Source: Candidatus Zixiibacteriota bacterium (GTDB lineage: Bacteria > Zixibacteria > MSB-5A5 > JAABVY01 > JAHJOQ01). From it: a stretch of 54,285 nt of DNA. Positions 42,968 through 51,826 of this stretch are shown in pieces (the first letter of the stretch is position 1; the number at the start of each line of letters is the position of its first letter). The notes under the pieces were generated by a model. That model was not told where the DNA came from. It searched no databases and saw nothing but the letters and a program-made list of their open reading frames with translations. The stretch spans positions 1 through 54,285 of the forward strand of contig JAHJOQ010000004.1 of assembly GCA_018820315.1 (NCBI GenBank), written 5' to 3'. The position numbers and the translations under genes are program-made.

Positions 42968-45317
42968 TTTCCAATTCCGCCGCCGTTACCTCTTCGGCCT
43001 TTTGCTCGGTGTGCTTGCAGCTTGGGCAGGCAAAATGCTTACCAATTCTCTTGGTGTCTTTCTCGACCATGATCTTGAATCCACATGCCGGACATTCGCG
43101 CGCAACAGGCTGATACCATGTGGCATAGTTGCAGTCGGGATACTTGCTGCAGCCGTAGAAGAGCTTTCCGCGAGAGCTTCTTCTTGCGGCGAGTTCGCCG
43201 TCGCAACCATCCTTCGGGCATTTGACACCGGTTGTGATCGACTCGGTATACTTGCAGTCCGGATAGGAACTGCACGCGATGAATCTTCCGAATCGACCCT
43301 GCCTGTAGATCAGTGGCTCGCCGCATTTCGGGCAGTCACGTTCGACCGGCTCACCGTTACCCTCGTTGTCTAATGGGCGGGTGTTCTTGCATTCAGGATA
43401 TGCTGAGCAGGCAAGGAATTTGCCGTTTCTCCCCCACTTGACGATCATCGGGGAGTTGCATCTGTCGCAGATTTCATCAGACTCGGCCTGAGTCGTCGTC
43501 TTTATCTCGGCGATCTTGCCTTCTACTTCTTTTATATTTGCGGCGAACGGCTCGTAGAAATCATGCAGCACCTTCTGCCAATCGTCGGTACCATCTTCGA
43601 CTTTGTCGAGCTCATCTTCCATTTCGGCTGTGAACTTGACGTTGAATATCTTCTCGAAATGAACCGAGAGAATGCCGTTGACTGTCGTCCCCAGCTCTGT
43701 CGGAACGAGCCTTCTATTGTCCAATTCGACATATTTGCGATACTTAATCGTATTAATAATCTGAGAATATGTGGATGGCCGGCCGATGCCATTGGCCTCG
43801 AGTTCTTTCACGAGCGACGCCTCTGAAAAGCGTGGCGGTGGTTTTGTGAAATGCTGATCGGGAGTCACACCGTTGAGATTCAGTTTCTGATTTTCTTCAA
43901 GAATCGGGATCAGCGTGTTTCCATTGCCGTTGCCGTTATCATCATCCCTGGATTCTTCATACACACGGAGATAGCCGTCGAACTTGAGCTTCGTATCGAC
44001 CGCCCTGAACAGATACTTGCCGCCCTCGATCTCGACCCTGATCTGATCATAGACCGCCGGCATCATTTGCGAAGCGAGGAAGCGGCTGAATATAAGATTG
44101 TAAAGCTTGTACTGATCGCTTGTCAGATAGCGTTTGCACTCCTGCGGGCTGTGCTCCAAATCGGTCGGTCGAATCGCCTCGTGCGCATCCTGCGACCGCG
44201 ACTTGACCTTAAATTGACGAGCGTGCGGCGGAAGATATTCCGGTCCGAACTTTGAATGGATATATTCTCGTGCGGATGTCAGGGCCTCGGCGGCGATTCT
44301 GACTGAGTCGGTACGCATATAGGTTATGAGACCGACAGGGCCTTCCGATCCGAGTTCGATACCTTCGTATAGTTGCTGTGCCACGATCATAGTCTTCTGC
44401 GTAGAGAACCCGACTTGCCTGTAGGCATCCTGCTGCAATGTGCTGGTGATATATGGTGGAAGTGGCTGACGCTTCTTTTCATCTCTGACAATTTTGCTGA
44501 CTATATACTCATGTTTCTTTATGTCTTCGACGATCGCTGCTGCATCAGATTCGCTTGGGATCTCAAAGTCATCACCACCGATCTTGGCTAGTTTAGACTC
44601 GAAACAGCACTCGCCATCACTGCCGAATTCTGCATGAATACTCCAGTACTCTTTCGGTACGAATGCGAGAACTTCTGCTTCCCGTTCGCAGATCATTCTG
44701 AGTGCAACGGACTGCACTCTTCCGGCAGACAGGCCGCTGAATACGGTCTGCCACAGAATCGGTGATATCTTGTACCCAACCAGTCGATCAAGAACTCGCC
44801 TTGTTTGCTGGGCATTGACCCTCTTCATGTCGATTTCAGTCGCATCTTCCAGACCCTGCAAGACAGCGTTCTTCGTAATTTCATTGAATGTTACACGCTT
44901 GATCGTTCCGGGAACTTTGTCCAGCTTCAGCAGCAAATGGTATGCTATGGCTTCCCCTTCTCGATCGGGATCGGGGGCGAGATAGATCTTCGCCTTCTTC
45001 TTCGCTTCCGCCACCAGTTCCTTGATGATGGGACCCTTACCGTGAATCACGGTATAATTCGGCTGAAAACCATTCTCAGGATCGACACCGAGCTTACTCT
45101 TCGGCAAATCGAGGATATGCCCCTTGGTAGCCATGACAGTATACTTCTTGTCAAGGAACTTCTTCAGGGTCTTGATCTTGGTCGGGGACTCGACTATTAT
45201 CAATTCACCCTTGGGTGCAGCCGATGTGCTCTTGTTCGCCTTTGGCTTAGCACTCCGCGATCCAGCCTTCTTGCTGATGCCGGTTCCCTTCTCGGTTTTC
45301 GTCGAACTCTTAGCCAT
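42954..45317 (-). CDS. topA: DNA topoisomerase I
   Basis: This type IA topoisomerase relaxes negative supercoils. The 787-residue protein has a Toprim domain (LIIVESPTKI ... PDREGEAIAYHL), the active-site Tyr in GLITYMRTDSVRI, and four to five C-terminal zinc-ribbon repeats (CDRC, CPKCGEPL, CPKDGCDGEL, CPACGF, CPSCK). A Lys/Ser-rich N-terminal extension of about 38 residues precedes the Toprim domain. The gene follows rpoZ after 23 bp. Confidence 0.97.
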   Translation of the reverse strand: MAKSSTKTEKGTGISKKAGSRSAKPKANKSTSAAPKGELIIVESPTKIKTLKKFLDKKYTVMATKGHILDLPKSKLGVDPENGFQPNYTVIHGKGPIIKELVAEAKKKAKIYLAPDPDREGEAIAYHLLLKLDKVPGTIKRVTFNEITKNAVLQGLEDATEIDMKRVNAQQTRRVLDRLVGYKISPILWQTVFSGLSAGRVQSVALRMICEREAEVLAFVPKEYWSIHAEFGSDGECCFESKLAKIGGDDFEIPSESDAAAIVEDIKKHEYIVSKIVRDEKKRQPLPPYITSTLQQDAYRQVGFSTQKTMIVAQQLYEGIELGSEGPVGLITYMRTDSVRIAAEALTSAREYIHSKFGPEYLPPHARQFKVKSRSQDAHEAIRPTDLEHSPQECKRYLTSDQYKLYNLIFSRFLASQMMPAVYDQIRVEIEGGKYLFRAVDTKLKFDGYLRVYEESRDDDNGNGNGNTLIPILEENQKLNLNGVTPDQHFTKPPPRFSEASLVKELEANGIGRPSTYSQIINTIKYRKYVELDNRRLVPTELGTTVNGILSVHFEKIFNVKFTAEMEDELDKVEDGTDDWQKVLHDFYEPFAANIKEVEGKIAEIKTTTQAESDEICDRCNSPMIVKWGRNGKFLACSAYPECKNTRPLDNEGNGEPVERDCPKCGEPLIYRQGRFGRFIACSSYPDCKYTESITTGVKCPKDGCDGELAARRSSRGKLFYGCSKYPDCNYATWYQPVARECPACGFKIMVEKDTKRIGKHFACPSCKHTEQKAEEVTAAELENAGK

Positions 45318-45340
45318 AGATTACTTCTTCATGCCCTCAC

Positions 45341-45565
45341 TCAGCGCTCGGTCTTGATTAGACCATCAGAAAGCTCTTTGAGAGCGATTTCAGTTACTTT
45401 TCTGGTGTCAATGTCAATACTCTCATCTTCGGGCATAAGCTCCAGCTTCGCGAGCCGCTCTTCATTGAGCTGTCGGGCTCTCTTCGATGCCACCAGAACC
45501 GCCTCATAGACATTGGTCGTATGCTTCCTCACATTTTCCATCGTCCATCTCTCAGTCTTCTTCAT
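45341..45565 (-). CDS. rpoZ: RNA polymerase omega subunit
   Basis: The 74-residue protein matches the omega family (MKKTERWTMENVRKHTTNVYEAVLVASKRARQL), which helps assemble RNA polymerase. ATG 45565 has AAAGGAG 5 nt upstream; the upstream ATG at 45580 has none. It precedes topA. In many genomes gmk lies just before rpoZ, but not here. Confidence 0.92.
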   Translation of the reverse strand: MKKTERWTMENVRKHTTNVYEAVLVASKRARQLNEERLAKLELMPEDESIDIDTRKVTEIALKELSDGLIKTER

Positions 45566-45635
45566 GCTGTCTCCTTTCATTACCCAGTGTTGAAATGACC
45601 GCCGGTCTCAGATTGTTCCCATTCTGAACAGCCTC

Positions 45636-45774
45636 GAATTACACTGGAGAATCCAGAAGACGACCAGGATTGACCTGATGCAGCCCTGAGCCGATGTGTT
45701 GAGAATGTCGTCAAATGGATAAGATCCTTTAGAATCAGGAGGACTCTTTTCTGATGAATTCTCCGGTGTAATTC
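45636..45774. repeat. Terminal inverted repeat element between yicC and rpoZ
   Basis: A 17-bp inverted repeat (GAATTACACTGGAGAAT at 45636-45652 against ATTCTCCGGTGTAATTC at 45758-45774, 16 of 17 matching) encloses 105 bp. No gene lies between. The size and ends recall a miniature transposable element, though a large RNA hairpin is also possible. The right end is 8 bp from the yicC stop. Confidence 0.6.
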
Positions 45775-45781
45775 AGCCTCA

Positions 45782-46660
45782 TCACTCTATGTTCTGTACC
45801 TGCTCTCGCAGTTTCTCGATCTCTTCTTTGAGCAATATCACTTCTTTCGATATGCCGGTTGAGATGGATTTCGAGCCAATTGTGTTGGCTTCGCGATTAA
45901 GTTCCTGAAGAAGGAAATTGAGCCTCTTGCCGACCGGACCTGATTCATTGAGAGTATCGAGGAACTGTTGCAGATGGCTATCTATCCTAACGCATTCCTC
46001 GGTTACATCGCATTTCTCAGCGACTATTGCCGCCTCGACTGCTACCCTCTCTCCGGGGTCGGCCAGTTCGCTCAACAGCTCCTTGATGCGCGCTTCGAGC
46101 TTTGCACGATACAGATCTACTGCTTCGCTCGACATAGAACGCACCTGCTGTACTGATTCCCCTATCTTCGCAATACGGGGTCTCATGTCGGCTGCCAGCC
46201 TTTCGCCTTCCTGACCCCGCATTTCCATCAGACTATCAAGCGCGAGATCAACAGCCCCTTCGACTACCTTAGCGATCGCCTCTAGATCATCCTTCTCCTC
46301 AATCGGCTCAAGAATGTCCTCAAGGTTCATGAGATCCGACAGGCTGATATCTTTAGACAGGGAGAATTTGTCCTGCAGCTGCTTAAACACTTTTACATAC
46401 ATCTCCGCGACAGACTCGTTCAATTTCAATTGCCCTGCCGCGACAACATCTGATTTCCACGACACAGTGCAGATGACCTTGCCGCGCTTAATCCTGGAGT
46501 TCACCTGCTCTTTGATCTTCGTCTCAAGCGAATAAAGCGTCCTGGGGAGCTTGATCTGAGTTTCGAAGAACCTGTTATTCAGCGAGGACAGTTCAATAAC
46601 TACTCTGGAACCGTTCTCGGCCTTGTCGCCCTGACCATAACCTGTCATACTACATATCAT
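45782..46660 (-). CDS. yicC: YicC-family endoribonuclease
   Basis: YicC proteins are endoribonucleases involved in small RNA decay and stationary-phase survival. The 292-residue protein has the N-terminal MTGYGQG motif and LNNRFFETQIKLPR, and the C-terminal helical DUF1732 region ending in NREANTIGSKS. It has a promoter at 46684-46712 and GGAGAG before the ATG. It heads the yicC-rpoZ-topA-xerC-hslV series. Confidence 0.93.
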   Translation of the reverse strand: MICSMTGYGQGDKAENGSRVVIELSSLNNRFFETQIKLPRTLYSLETKIKEQVNSRIKRGKVICTVSWKSDVVAAGQLKLNESVAEMYVKVFKQLQDKFSLSKDISLSDLMNLEDILEPIEEKDDLEAIAKVVEGAVDLALDSLMEMRGQEGERLAADMRPRIAKIGESVQQVRSMSSEAVDLYRAKLEARIKELLSELADPGERVAVEAAIVAEKCDVTEECVRIDSHLQQFLDTLNESGPVGKRLNFLLQELNREANTIGSKSISTGISKEVILLKEEIEKLREQVQNIE

Positions 46661-46683
46661 ACGTGTCTCTCCAAAAACCTTAC

Positions 46684-46712
46684 AGAATACATCCGAAGCC
46701 CACCAAAGTCAA
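46684..46712 (-). promoter_or_regulatory. Promoter of the yicC gene series
   Basis: On the minus strand TTGACT (46712-46707) and TATTCT (46689-46684) are 17 bp apart, about 24 bp before the yicC ATG. Confidence 0.65.
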
Positions 46713-46799
46713 CTTCAATGTCCAAAAATCGGTTTCCGTCTGTCGGAGCAGGAATGGGAGATTCCACAGTCCCATGGGCGGCAACCAGGAAGAAAGGGG

Positions 46800-46830
46800 T
46801 TGATTATGTCCAACGAATAAGCGTTATAAT
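46800..46830 (+). promoter_or_regulatory. Promoter of rqcH
   Basis: A consensus TATAAT lies at 46825-46830, with TTGATT at 46800-46805 (19 bp, rather long). The predicted start point coincides with the ATG at 46837. Confidence 0.55.
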
Positions 46831-46836
46831 CCATAT

Positions 46837-48507
46837 ATGAGACTCTCCGCATTGCAGATAGCACGATGGGTGCACGAAACCAGGACCGAAATCGAGGATT
46901 CATCTGTCGACACTCTTGTCAAAGATGAGGTGCGAAAACAGGTTAGTATCGATCTGGTAGGAAGCAAGGACAGGAGGCTCTCCTATCTCTTCCTTCCGGG
47001 CGAAAGCCTCCTCTTTCTGGATGATCCAAGTCGTTGGAATTCAAGGAAGTCGGCCAAAACCACCAATTTCCTGCCGCAATTGACAGATTCGGTCATATAT
47101 TCCGTCGAACAACTTAACTTCGATAGAATTGTCAGATTTACATTGGGGCGAGATGAGCGGCAGTTCTTTCTCGTTTTCGAGCTCTTTGGCCCCGGAAGCA
47201 ACGTCTACCTGCTGAACAGCGAAAGTGCAGTCATAACAACATTGCGGAGATCGACGCAGGCTGAAATCTATTCACCTCCGAATCCACCGGCCGGCATCCC
47301 ACCAGGCGCAATTGACTCCAATACAATTATAGAGATGGCTGCCGGGAGACCATCCGAGAAGGCGACAAATTTCTTCAAAGAGCAGATTCGAGGGTGTGAC
47401 ACATCATTCTGGGAGATCGCTTTGTCGGAAGTGAACGATCAAACCTGTCTTGGAGATATGAGTCGCATCGAGATCGAGAGAGCCGTAAGACGGATCGGAG
47501 AATGCTATCAGGATTGCGTGCAGGGAAGCCTGCCGATCGCCCTGGATGACGGCACCTTGGTTTGGATCGGGCAAATGGACCAGACGCGAGAGACATCTAG
47601 TCTTAACGACACAATCGCCGAAGTTGCGGTAGAATTGAGTCATCAGTCCGCAGAGAGATCGATCAGACAGAGGATTGCGCAGGGGATTAAGTCTCAGAGG
47701 AAGCGTCTTGAGGGCAAGCTCGACAAACTCAACAAGATAATTCTTGAAGCAGCGGACGCCTCTCGCTACAAAGAATGGGCGGAGCTACTGACAATCAATA
47801 TCAGCAATATTCGGCGAGGCATGTCATCAATTACAGTGGTCAATCTCTACGACGAAAGCCTTCCGGAAATCACAATACCGTTGCCGACCGAGCTTGCTCC
47901 ATCTGTCAACATCAAACGTCTGTTCAAACGCTATCGCAAGCTGACGGACGGTGTCAAGGAATCAGAAAAGCAAATAGCGCAGATAAGCATAGAACTCAAG
48001 AATCTGAGCAATCACAGAGATGATTTAGATCATGCGGAGAATCTCGGCGACCTTCTCAAACTCGAAAAAGCGCTCGTCAAGGATGCCATTCTCAAACGAC
48101 GGGAAGTGCCGATTTCGAGTCACCGCGCCGAGCCGGTAGCAGCGTTCTATCCGCGAACCTTTACTACACCGGCTGGTGAGCATGTGTTGGTCGGACGGAA
48201 CGGTAAGGAGAATGAGTATGTGTCGTTTGTCGCGGCAAAGAAGCACGATTTCTGGTTTCATTCACAGCAGACTCCCGGATCACATGTCATCCTCAAGCTC
48301 AAGGACAAGAATAGCGAACCGTCACACGAGAGCATCTTGATGGCTGCCAGAATCGCGGCATACTATTCACAAGCAAGGACATCTGAGAAGGTACCGATTA
48401 TCTACACCGAAGCGAAGTATCTCCAGAAGATCAAGGGAGGTCCGCCGGGAAAAGTGCGATACACTCGTGTCAAATCGATTATGGTCGAGCCGGGATTGCC
48501 GGAATAG
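46837..48507 (+). CDS. rqcH: NFACT-family ribosome quality control protein RqcH
   Basis: RqcH/NEMF binds stalled 50S subunits and adds C-terminal alanine tails. The 556-residue protein has an NFACT-N domain (about 1-200, with the tRNA-contact DR pair at Asp96-Arg97), helix-hairpin-helix and coiled-coil parts (about 260-420) and an NFACT-R domain with HDFWFHSQQTPGSHVILK. No Shine-Dalgarno site precedes the ATG and the promoter abuts it, so the mRNA is probably leaderless. Confidence 0.92.
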   Translation: MRLSALQIARWVHETRTEIEDSSVDTLVKDEVRKQVSIDLVGSKDRRLSYLFLPGESLLFLDDPSRWNSRKSAKTTNFLPQLTDSVIYSVEQLNFDRIVRFTLGRDERQFFLVFELFGPGSNVYLLNSESAVITTLRRSTQAEIYSPPNPPAGIPPGAIDSNTIIEMAAGRPSEKATNFFKEQIRGCDTSFWEIALSEVNDQTCLGDMSRIEIERAVRRIGECYQDCVQGSLPIALDDGTLVWIGQMDQTRETSSLNDTIAEVAVELSHQSAERSIRQRIAQGIKSQRKRLEGKLDKLNKIILEAADASRYKEWAELLTINISNIRRGMSSITVVNLYDESLPEITIPLPTELAPSVNIKRLFKRYRKLTDGVKESEKQIAQISIELKNLSNHRDDLDHAENLGDLLKLEKALVKDAILKRREVPISSHRAEPVAAFYPRTFTTPAGEHVLVGRNGKENEYVSFVAAKKHDFWFHSQQTPGSHVILKLKDKNSEPSHESILMAARIAAYYSQARTSEKVPIIYTEAKYLQKIKGGPPGKVRYTRVKSIMVEPGLPE

Positions 48508-48598
48508 AACTAGTCGACGGGAATCACGTTGTCTTTTCGCTTGACTTCACCTAAGTACTCATCGATATAGCAGCTAATCAGAAAGGAATATCGCGGAA

Positions 48599-48931
48599 AT
48601 GCACTATCGGTCCATTGCAATATTGTCATTCATTTCAATTGCTCTGCTGACCGTGTCATGCTCTGGTGATGCCACCAACGATATTCACTCCAAAGATTTC
48701 GACAAGTTTACAGATGTATACGCGGAATTGTCTGTCGGATTCGAAATGGCGGGTCACGACAGCACTCTGTATATGCCTATTCGCGATTCGATCCTAACCG
48801 CTCTCGAAGTCGATTCTATCTGGATCGCCGACTACCTGAAGAAAATCGGCGATGATTCCGAAAAGTGGCTTGTAGTGTGGAAAGAAATCACGAGGAAGCT
48901 CGAAGCGAGGAAGGATTCACTCACGCCATAA
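48599..48931 (+). CDS. Small lipoprotein, unknown function
   Basis: The 110-residue protein has a lipobox (LTVSC, Cys21). The mature part is a helical, acidic, ~85-residue domain (DFDKFTDVYAELSVGF ... WLVVWKEITRKLEARK). It recalls small FCB-group lipoproteins with a DUF4296-like helical domain, but I would not claim the match. Its end overlaps the convergent yraN gene by 11 bp. Confidence 0.68.
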   Translation: MHYRSIAILSFISIALLTVSCSGDATNDIHSKDFDKFTDVYAELSVGFEMAGHDSTLYMPIRDSILTALEVDSIWIADYLKKIGDDSEKWLVVWKEITRKLEARKDSLTP

Positions 48932-49286
48932 ACGCGCCCTCGATGTGATCGAGGGTGTAGCCTCCTCCCTCTTTCGGATAGAGCGCGATAACATCCAGCC
49001 TAAAATCGTAACCTTCAAACATATTATCAATCACGTACTGCTGTGCAGCCGCGATGATGTTCATTCTCTGTTTTCTTGTCACGCGCTCGGCAGGATGTCC
49101 GAATCGAAGTTGCCGGGCAGCCTTGACTTCGACAAATATCACGACTTTGTCGTTTCTCGCGATAATGTCGATCTCCTTGTGCCCCACCCGGAAGTTGCGT
49201 TCGAGGATTTGAAAACCCTGCTGCTCAAGATATATCGCCGCAAGACTCTCGGCATTGGCCCCGAATTCCTTGCGGTCATCTTTCAA
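48921..49286 (-). CDS. yraN: YraN-family putative endonuclease (UPF0102)
   Basis: The 121-residue protein has the PD-(D/E)XK-type core GHKEIDIIARNDKVVIFVEVKAA, and the family ending. It overlaps rnhB by 4 bp, the conserved rnhB-yraN arrangement of many bacteria. Its cellular role is not known. Confidence 0.92.
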   Translation of the reverse strand: MKDDRKEFGANAESLAAIYLEQQGFQILERNFRVGHKEIDIIARNDKVVIFVEVKAARQLRFGHPAERVTRKQRMNIIAAAQQYVIDNMFEGYDFRLDVIALYPKEGGGYTLDHIEGAFMA

Positions 49287-49903
49287 AACTTCAGCTTCCC
49301 CTGAATCAGACCTTCTGGCAGCAGTTTAAATGTCCGTCTGTGAATGTCGCAGGGACCGTGAGCATGGATAGCGAGCCTGTGCTCCCGTGTCGGATAACCC
49401 TTGTTCCGGCTGAATTTGTACCCTGGGAAGAGCTGATCATAATCTGCCATCATCTTATCCCGCTCAACCTTGGCGAGAATCGATGCGGCACCTATTGTCA
49501 CACATTTCGAGTCACCGCGCACAACCGTTATCTGTTCGTGCTCAATGTCGGGAATGCGGCGGTTTCCGTCGACCAGCACCACATCTATTTGCACGGAAAG
49601 TCGCATCACAGCCTTCCGCATTGCCAGAAGTGATGCCTGCAGGATGTTGATTCTGTCGATTGTCTCGGGGTCTATTGATTCGACTGCCCATGCGATCGCG
49701 ATCGACTTGATGTGTTCGGCGAGAATCTCACGCTTTGCCGCAGTGATTGCTTTTGAGTCCCCTATGCCGTTTCGTTTCGTCTCTGGAGGAAGGATTACAG
49801 CAGCAGCAGTGACTGGTCCCGCGAGAGGACCACGTCCCACTTCATCTACTCCGCAGATATTTAGAAAGCCTTCATTCCACAGACCGGTTTCATAAACAGC
49901 CAT
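49283..49903 (-). CDS. rnhB: Ribonuclease HII
   Basis: RNase HII removes ribonucleotides from DNA. The 206-residue protein has the catalytic DEVGRG motif (CGVDEVGRGPLAGPV), a second Asp in VVLVDGNRRIP and the third in ILAKVERDKMM. ATG 49903 has AGGTG 6 nt upstream; a longer frame adds 19 residues unlike the family. The gene follows glmS. Confidence 0.94.
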   Translation of the reverse strand: MAVYETGLWNEGFLNICGVDEVGRGPLAGPVTAAAVILPPETKRNGIGDSKAITAAKREILAEHIKSIAIAWAVESIDPETIDRINILQASLLAMRKAVMRLSVQIDVVLVDGNRRIPDIEHEQITVVRGDSKCVTIGAASILAKVERDKMMADYDQLFPGYKFSRNKGYPTREHRLAIHAHGPCDIHRRTFKLLPEGLIQGKLKF

Positions 49904-49981
49904 GCCGGTCACCTCGCTCCAAAGATGTCGCAAGGAATCTACAGCGGCTGTGAAGGCCAATCAACAAAAACAAAAAGCGGG

Positions 49982-51808
49982 CTATTCCACTGTGACCGAC
50001 TTAGCAAGATTGCGAGGCTGATCGACGTCGCATCCACGGTTGACTGCTATATAATACGCCATCAGCTGCAATGGGATTATCGACAGAAGCGGAGTCAAGT
50101 GATAAAGCACTTTGGGAATATAGATTACATGATCCGCGAGGCGCTTAATATCTTCATCACCCTCTGACGCCAGCGCGATCACTCGTCCACTGCGAGCCTT
50201 GATTTCCTGAATGTTTGAGATGACTTTGTCATATACCTGATCCTTGAGGGCGATGACCACAACAGGCATATTATCATCGATCAACGCAATCGGGCCATGT
50301 TTCATCTCGGCGGCAGGATAGCCTTCAGCGTGGATGTACGATATTTCCTTCAGCTTCAATGCGCCTTCCAGAGCGACGGGGAAGTTGATACCGCGCCCGA
50401 GATAAAGGAAGTTGTTGTGACCTGAATAGAGGTCGGCGATTTTCTTGATATCGTCGCAGTGATCGAGTATCGACTGCACCTTCCCCGGAAGGTCCTGCAT
50501 GGCATCGACGATCTGTCGGCCCTTCTCGATAGACACATGTCGCATTCTCGCAAGCAGCAGCGTCACAAGTGCAAGCACCATGATCTGCGATGTGAAGGCC
50601 TTCGTTGAGGCCACACCGATCTCGGGACCGGCATGTATGTAAATACCTCCGCTGCTTTCACGGGCAATAGTCGATCCAACGACATTGCAGATGCCGAGCA
50701 CAGTCGCCCCTTTGCGCTTCGCCTCTCTTAGCGCCGCCAGAGTATCGGCTGTTTCGCCCGACTGAGAAATTACGAACACCAGGGTGCCCTCATGTACAAT
50801 CGGTGACCTGTATCTGAACTCCGATGCGTATTCGACTTCGACCGGAAGTCGCGCAAGGTCTTCGATCATATACTCGCCGATCAGAGCAGAATGCCACGAG
50901 GTCCCGCAAGCGGTGATGATTATTCTGTCGATCTTGTGAAGCTCATCGAGCTGCAGATGCAACCCATTCAATCGAGATATTCCCTCTTCGTAGTTGAGCC
51001 GTCCTCTCAGTGCATTCTGAAGGGCACTCGGTTGCTCGTAGATTTCCTTCAGCATGAAATGATCGAAGCCGCCCTTCTCGATCTGGCCGAGAGACCATTC
51101 GATCTCCTGAAGTTTCGGGTCGACTTCTTTGTTTTCGAGCGTCGACACCGAGAATCCATCCGCAGTCACGCGAGCCAGTTCCTCATCCTCGAGATAGACA
51201 ACTTGATTTGTGTAGCGAAGTATGGCGGACACATCCGACGCCACGAAGTTCTCCCCGTGTCCCGATCCCAACACCAGCGGAGAACCATGACGCGCGGCGA
51301 CTATCTCGCCCGGGCTCTCTTTGCAGAGGACCGCAATACCGTATGTTCCTTCGACCTGTGTAAGAGCATTTCTCACCGCAGCAAGCAGATCGCCGTCATA
51401 GTTGTCTTCTATCAGGTGGGCGATGATCTCAGTGTCTGTCTCTGTGCGGAACGTGTGCCCTTTGCCTTCAAGGTATTGCTTCAATGTGCGGTAATTCTCG
51501 ATAATCCCATTGTGTACGACCGCGATTTTCCCGGACTCGTCCGTATGCGGATGTGCGTTGGTGTCGTTCGGCTCACCATGAGTTGCCCAACGAGTATGGG
51601 CAATACCACACATAGACGCGAATTCCCTGCCGGCGATATGCTCTTCGAGGACTTTGATCTTGCCAGCATTTTTCTGATGGATCAGATCTCCATTCTCGAG
51701 GAGAGCAATCCCGGCCGAATCGTACCCGCGATACTCGAGTTTCTTTAACCCTTCCATCAGTATTGGGACAGCAGGCTGGTGTCCCACATATCCTACGATT
51801 CCGCACAT
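49982..51808 (-). CDS. glmS: Glutamine-fructose-6-phosphate aminotransferase
   Basis: GlmS makes glucosamine-6-phosphate, the first step to UDP-GlcNAc. The N-terminal glutaminase domain begins MCGIVGYVGHQ, with Cys2 as nucleophile after Met removal. Two SIS domains follow (SQSGETADTLAALREA and the second near residue 460), and the C terminus ends NLAKSVTVE. The 608 residues fit. It follows glmM after 18 bp, so there is no space for a glmS ribozyme. Confidence 0.98.
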   Translation of the reverse strand: MCGIVGYVGHQPAVPILMEGLKKLEYRGYDSAGIALLENGDLIHQKNAGKIKVLEEHIAGREFASMCGIAHTRWATHGEPNDTNAHPHTDESGKIAVVHNGIIENYRTLKQYLEGKGHTFRTETDTEIIAHLIEDNYDGDLLAAVRNALTQVEGTYGIAVLCKESPGEIVAARHGSPLVLGSGHGENFVASDVSAILRYTNQVVYLEDEELARVTADGFSVSTLENKEVDPKLQEIEWSLGQIEKGGFDHFMLKEIYEQPSALQNALRGRLNYEEGISRLNGLHLQLDELHKIDRIIITACGTSWHSALIGEYMIEDLARLPVEVEYASEFRYRSPIVHEGTLVFVISQSGETADTLAALREAKRKGATVLGICNVVGSTIARESSGGIYIHAGPEIGVASTKAFTSQIMVLALVTLLLARMRHVSIEKGRQIVDAMQDLPGKVQSILDHCDDIKKIADLYSGHNNFLYLGRGINFPVALEGALKLKEISYIHAEGYPAAEMKHGPIALIDDNMPVVVIALKDQVYDKVISNIQEIKARSGRVIALASEGDEDIKRLADHVIYIPKVLYHLTPLLSIIPLQLMAYYIAVNRGCDVDQPRNLAKSVTVE

Positions 51809-51826
51809 TTGGCCCTCCAGTGTCGC

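Noticed and set aside
51809-51826. Possible glmS ribozyme
   Set aside because: Only 18 bp separate glmM and glmS, far too short for the ribozyme.
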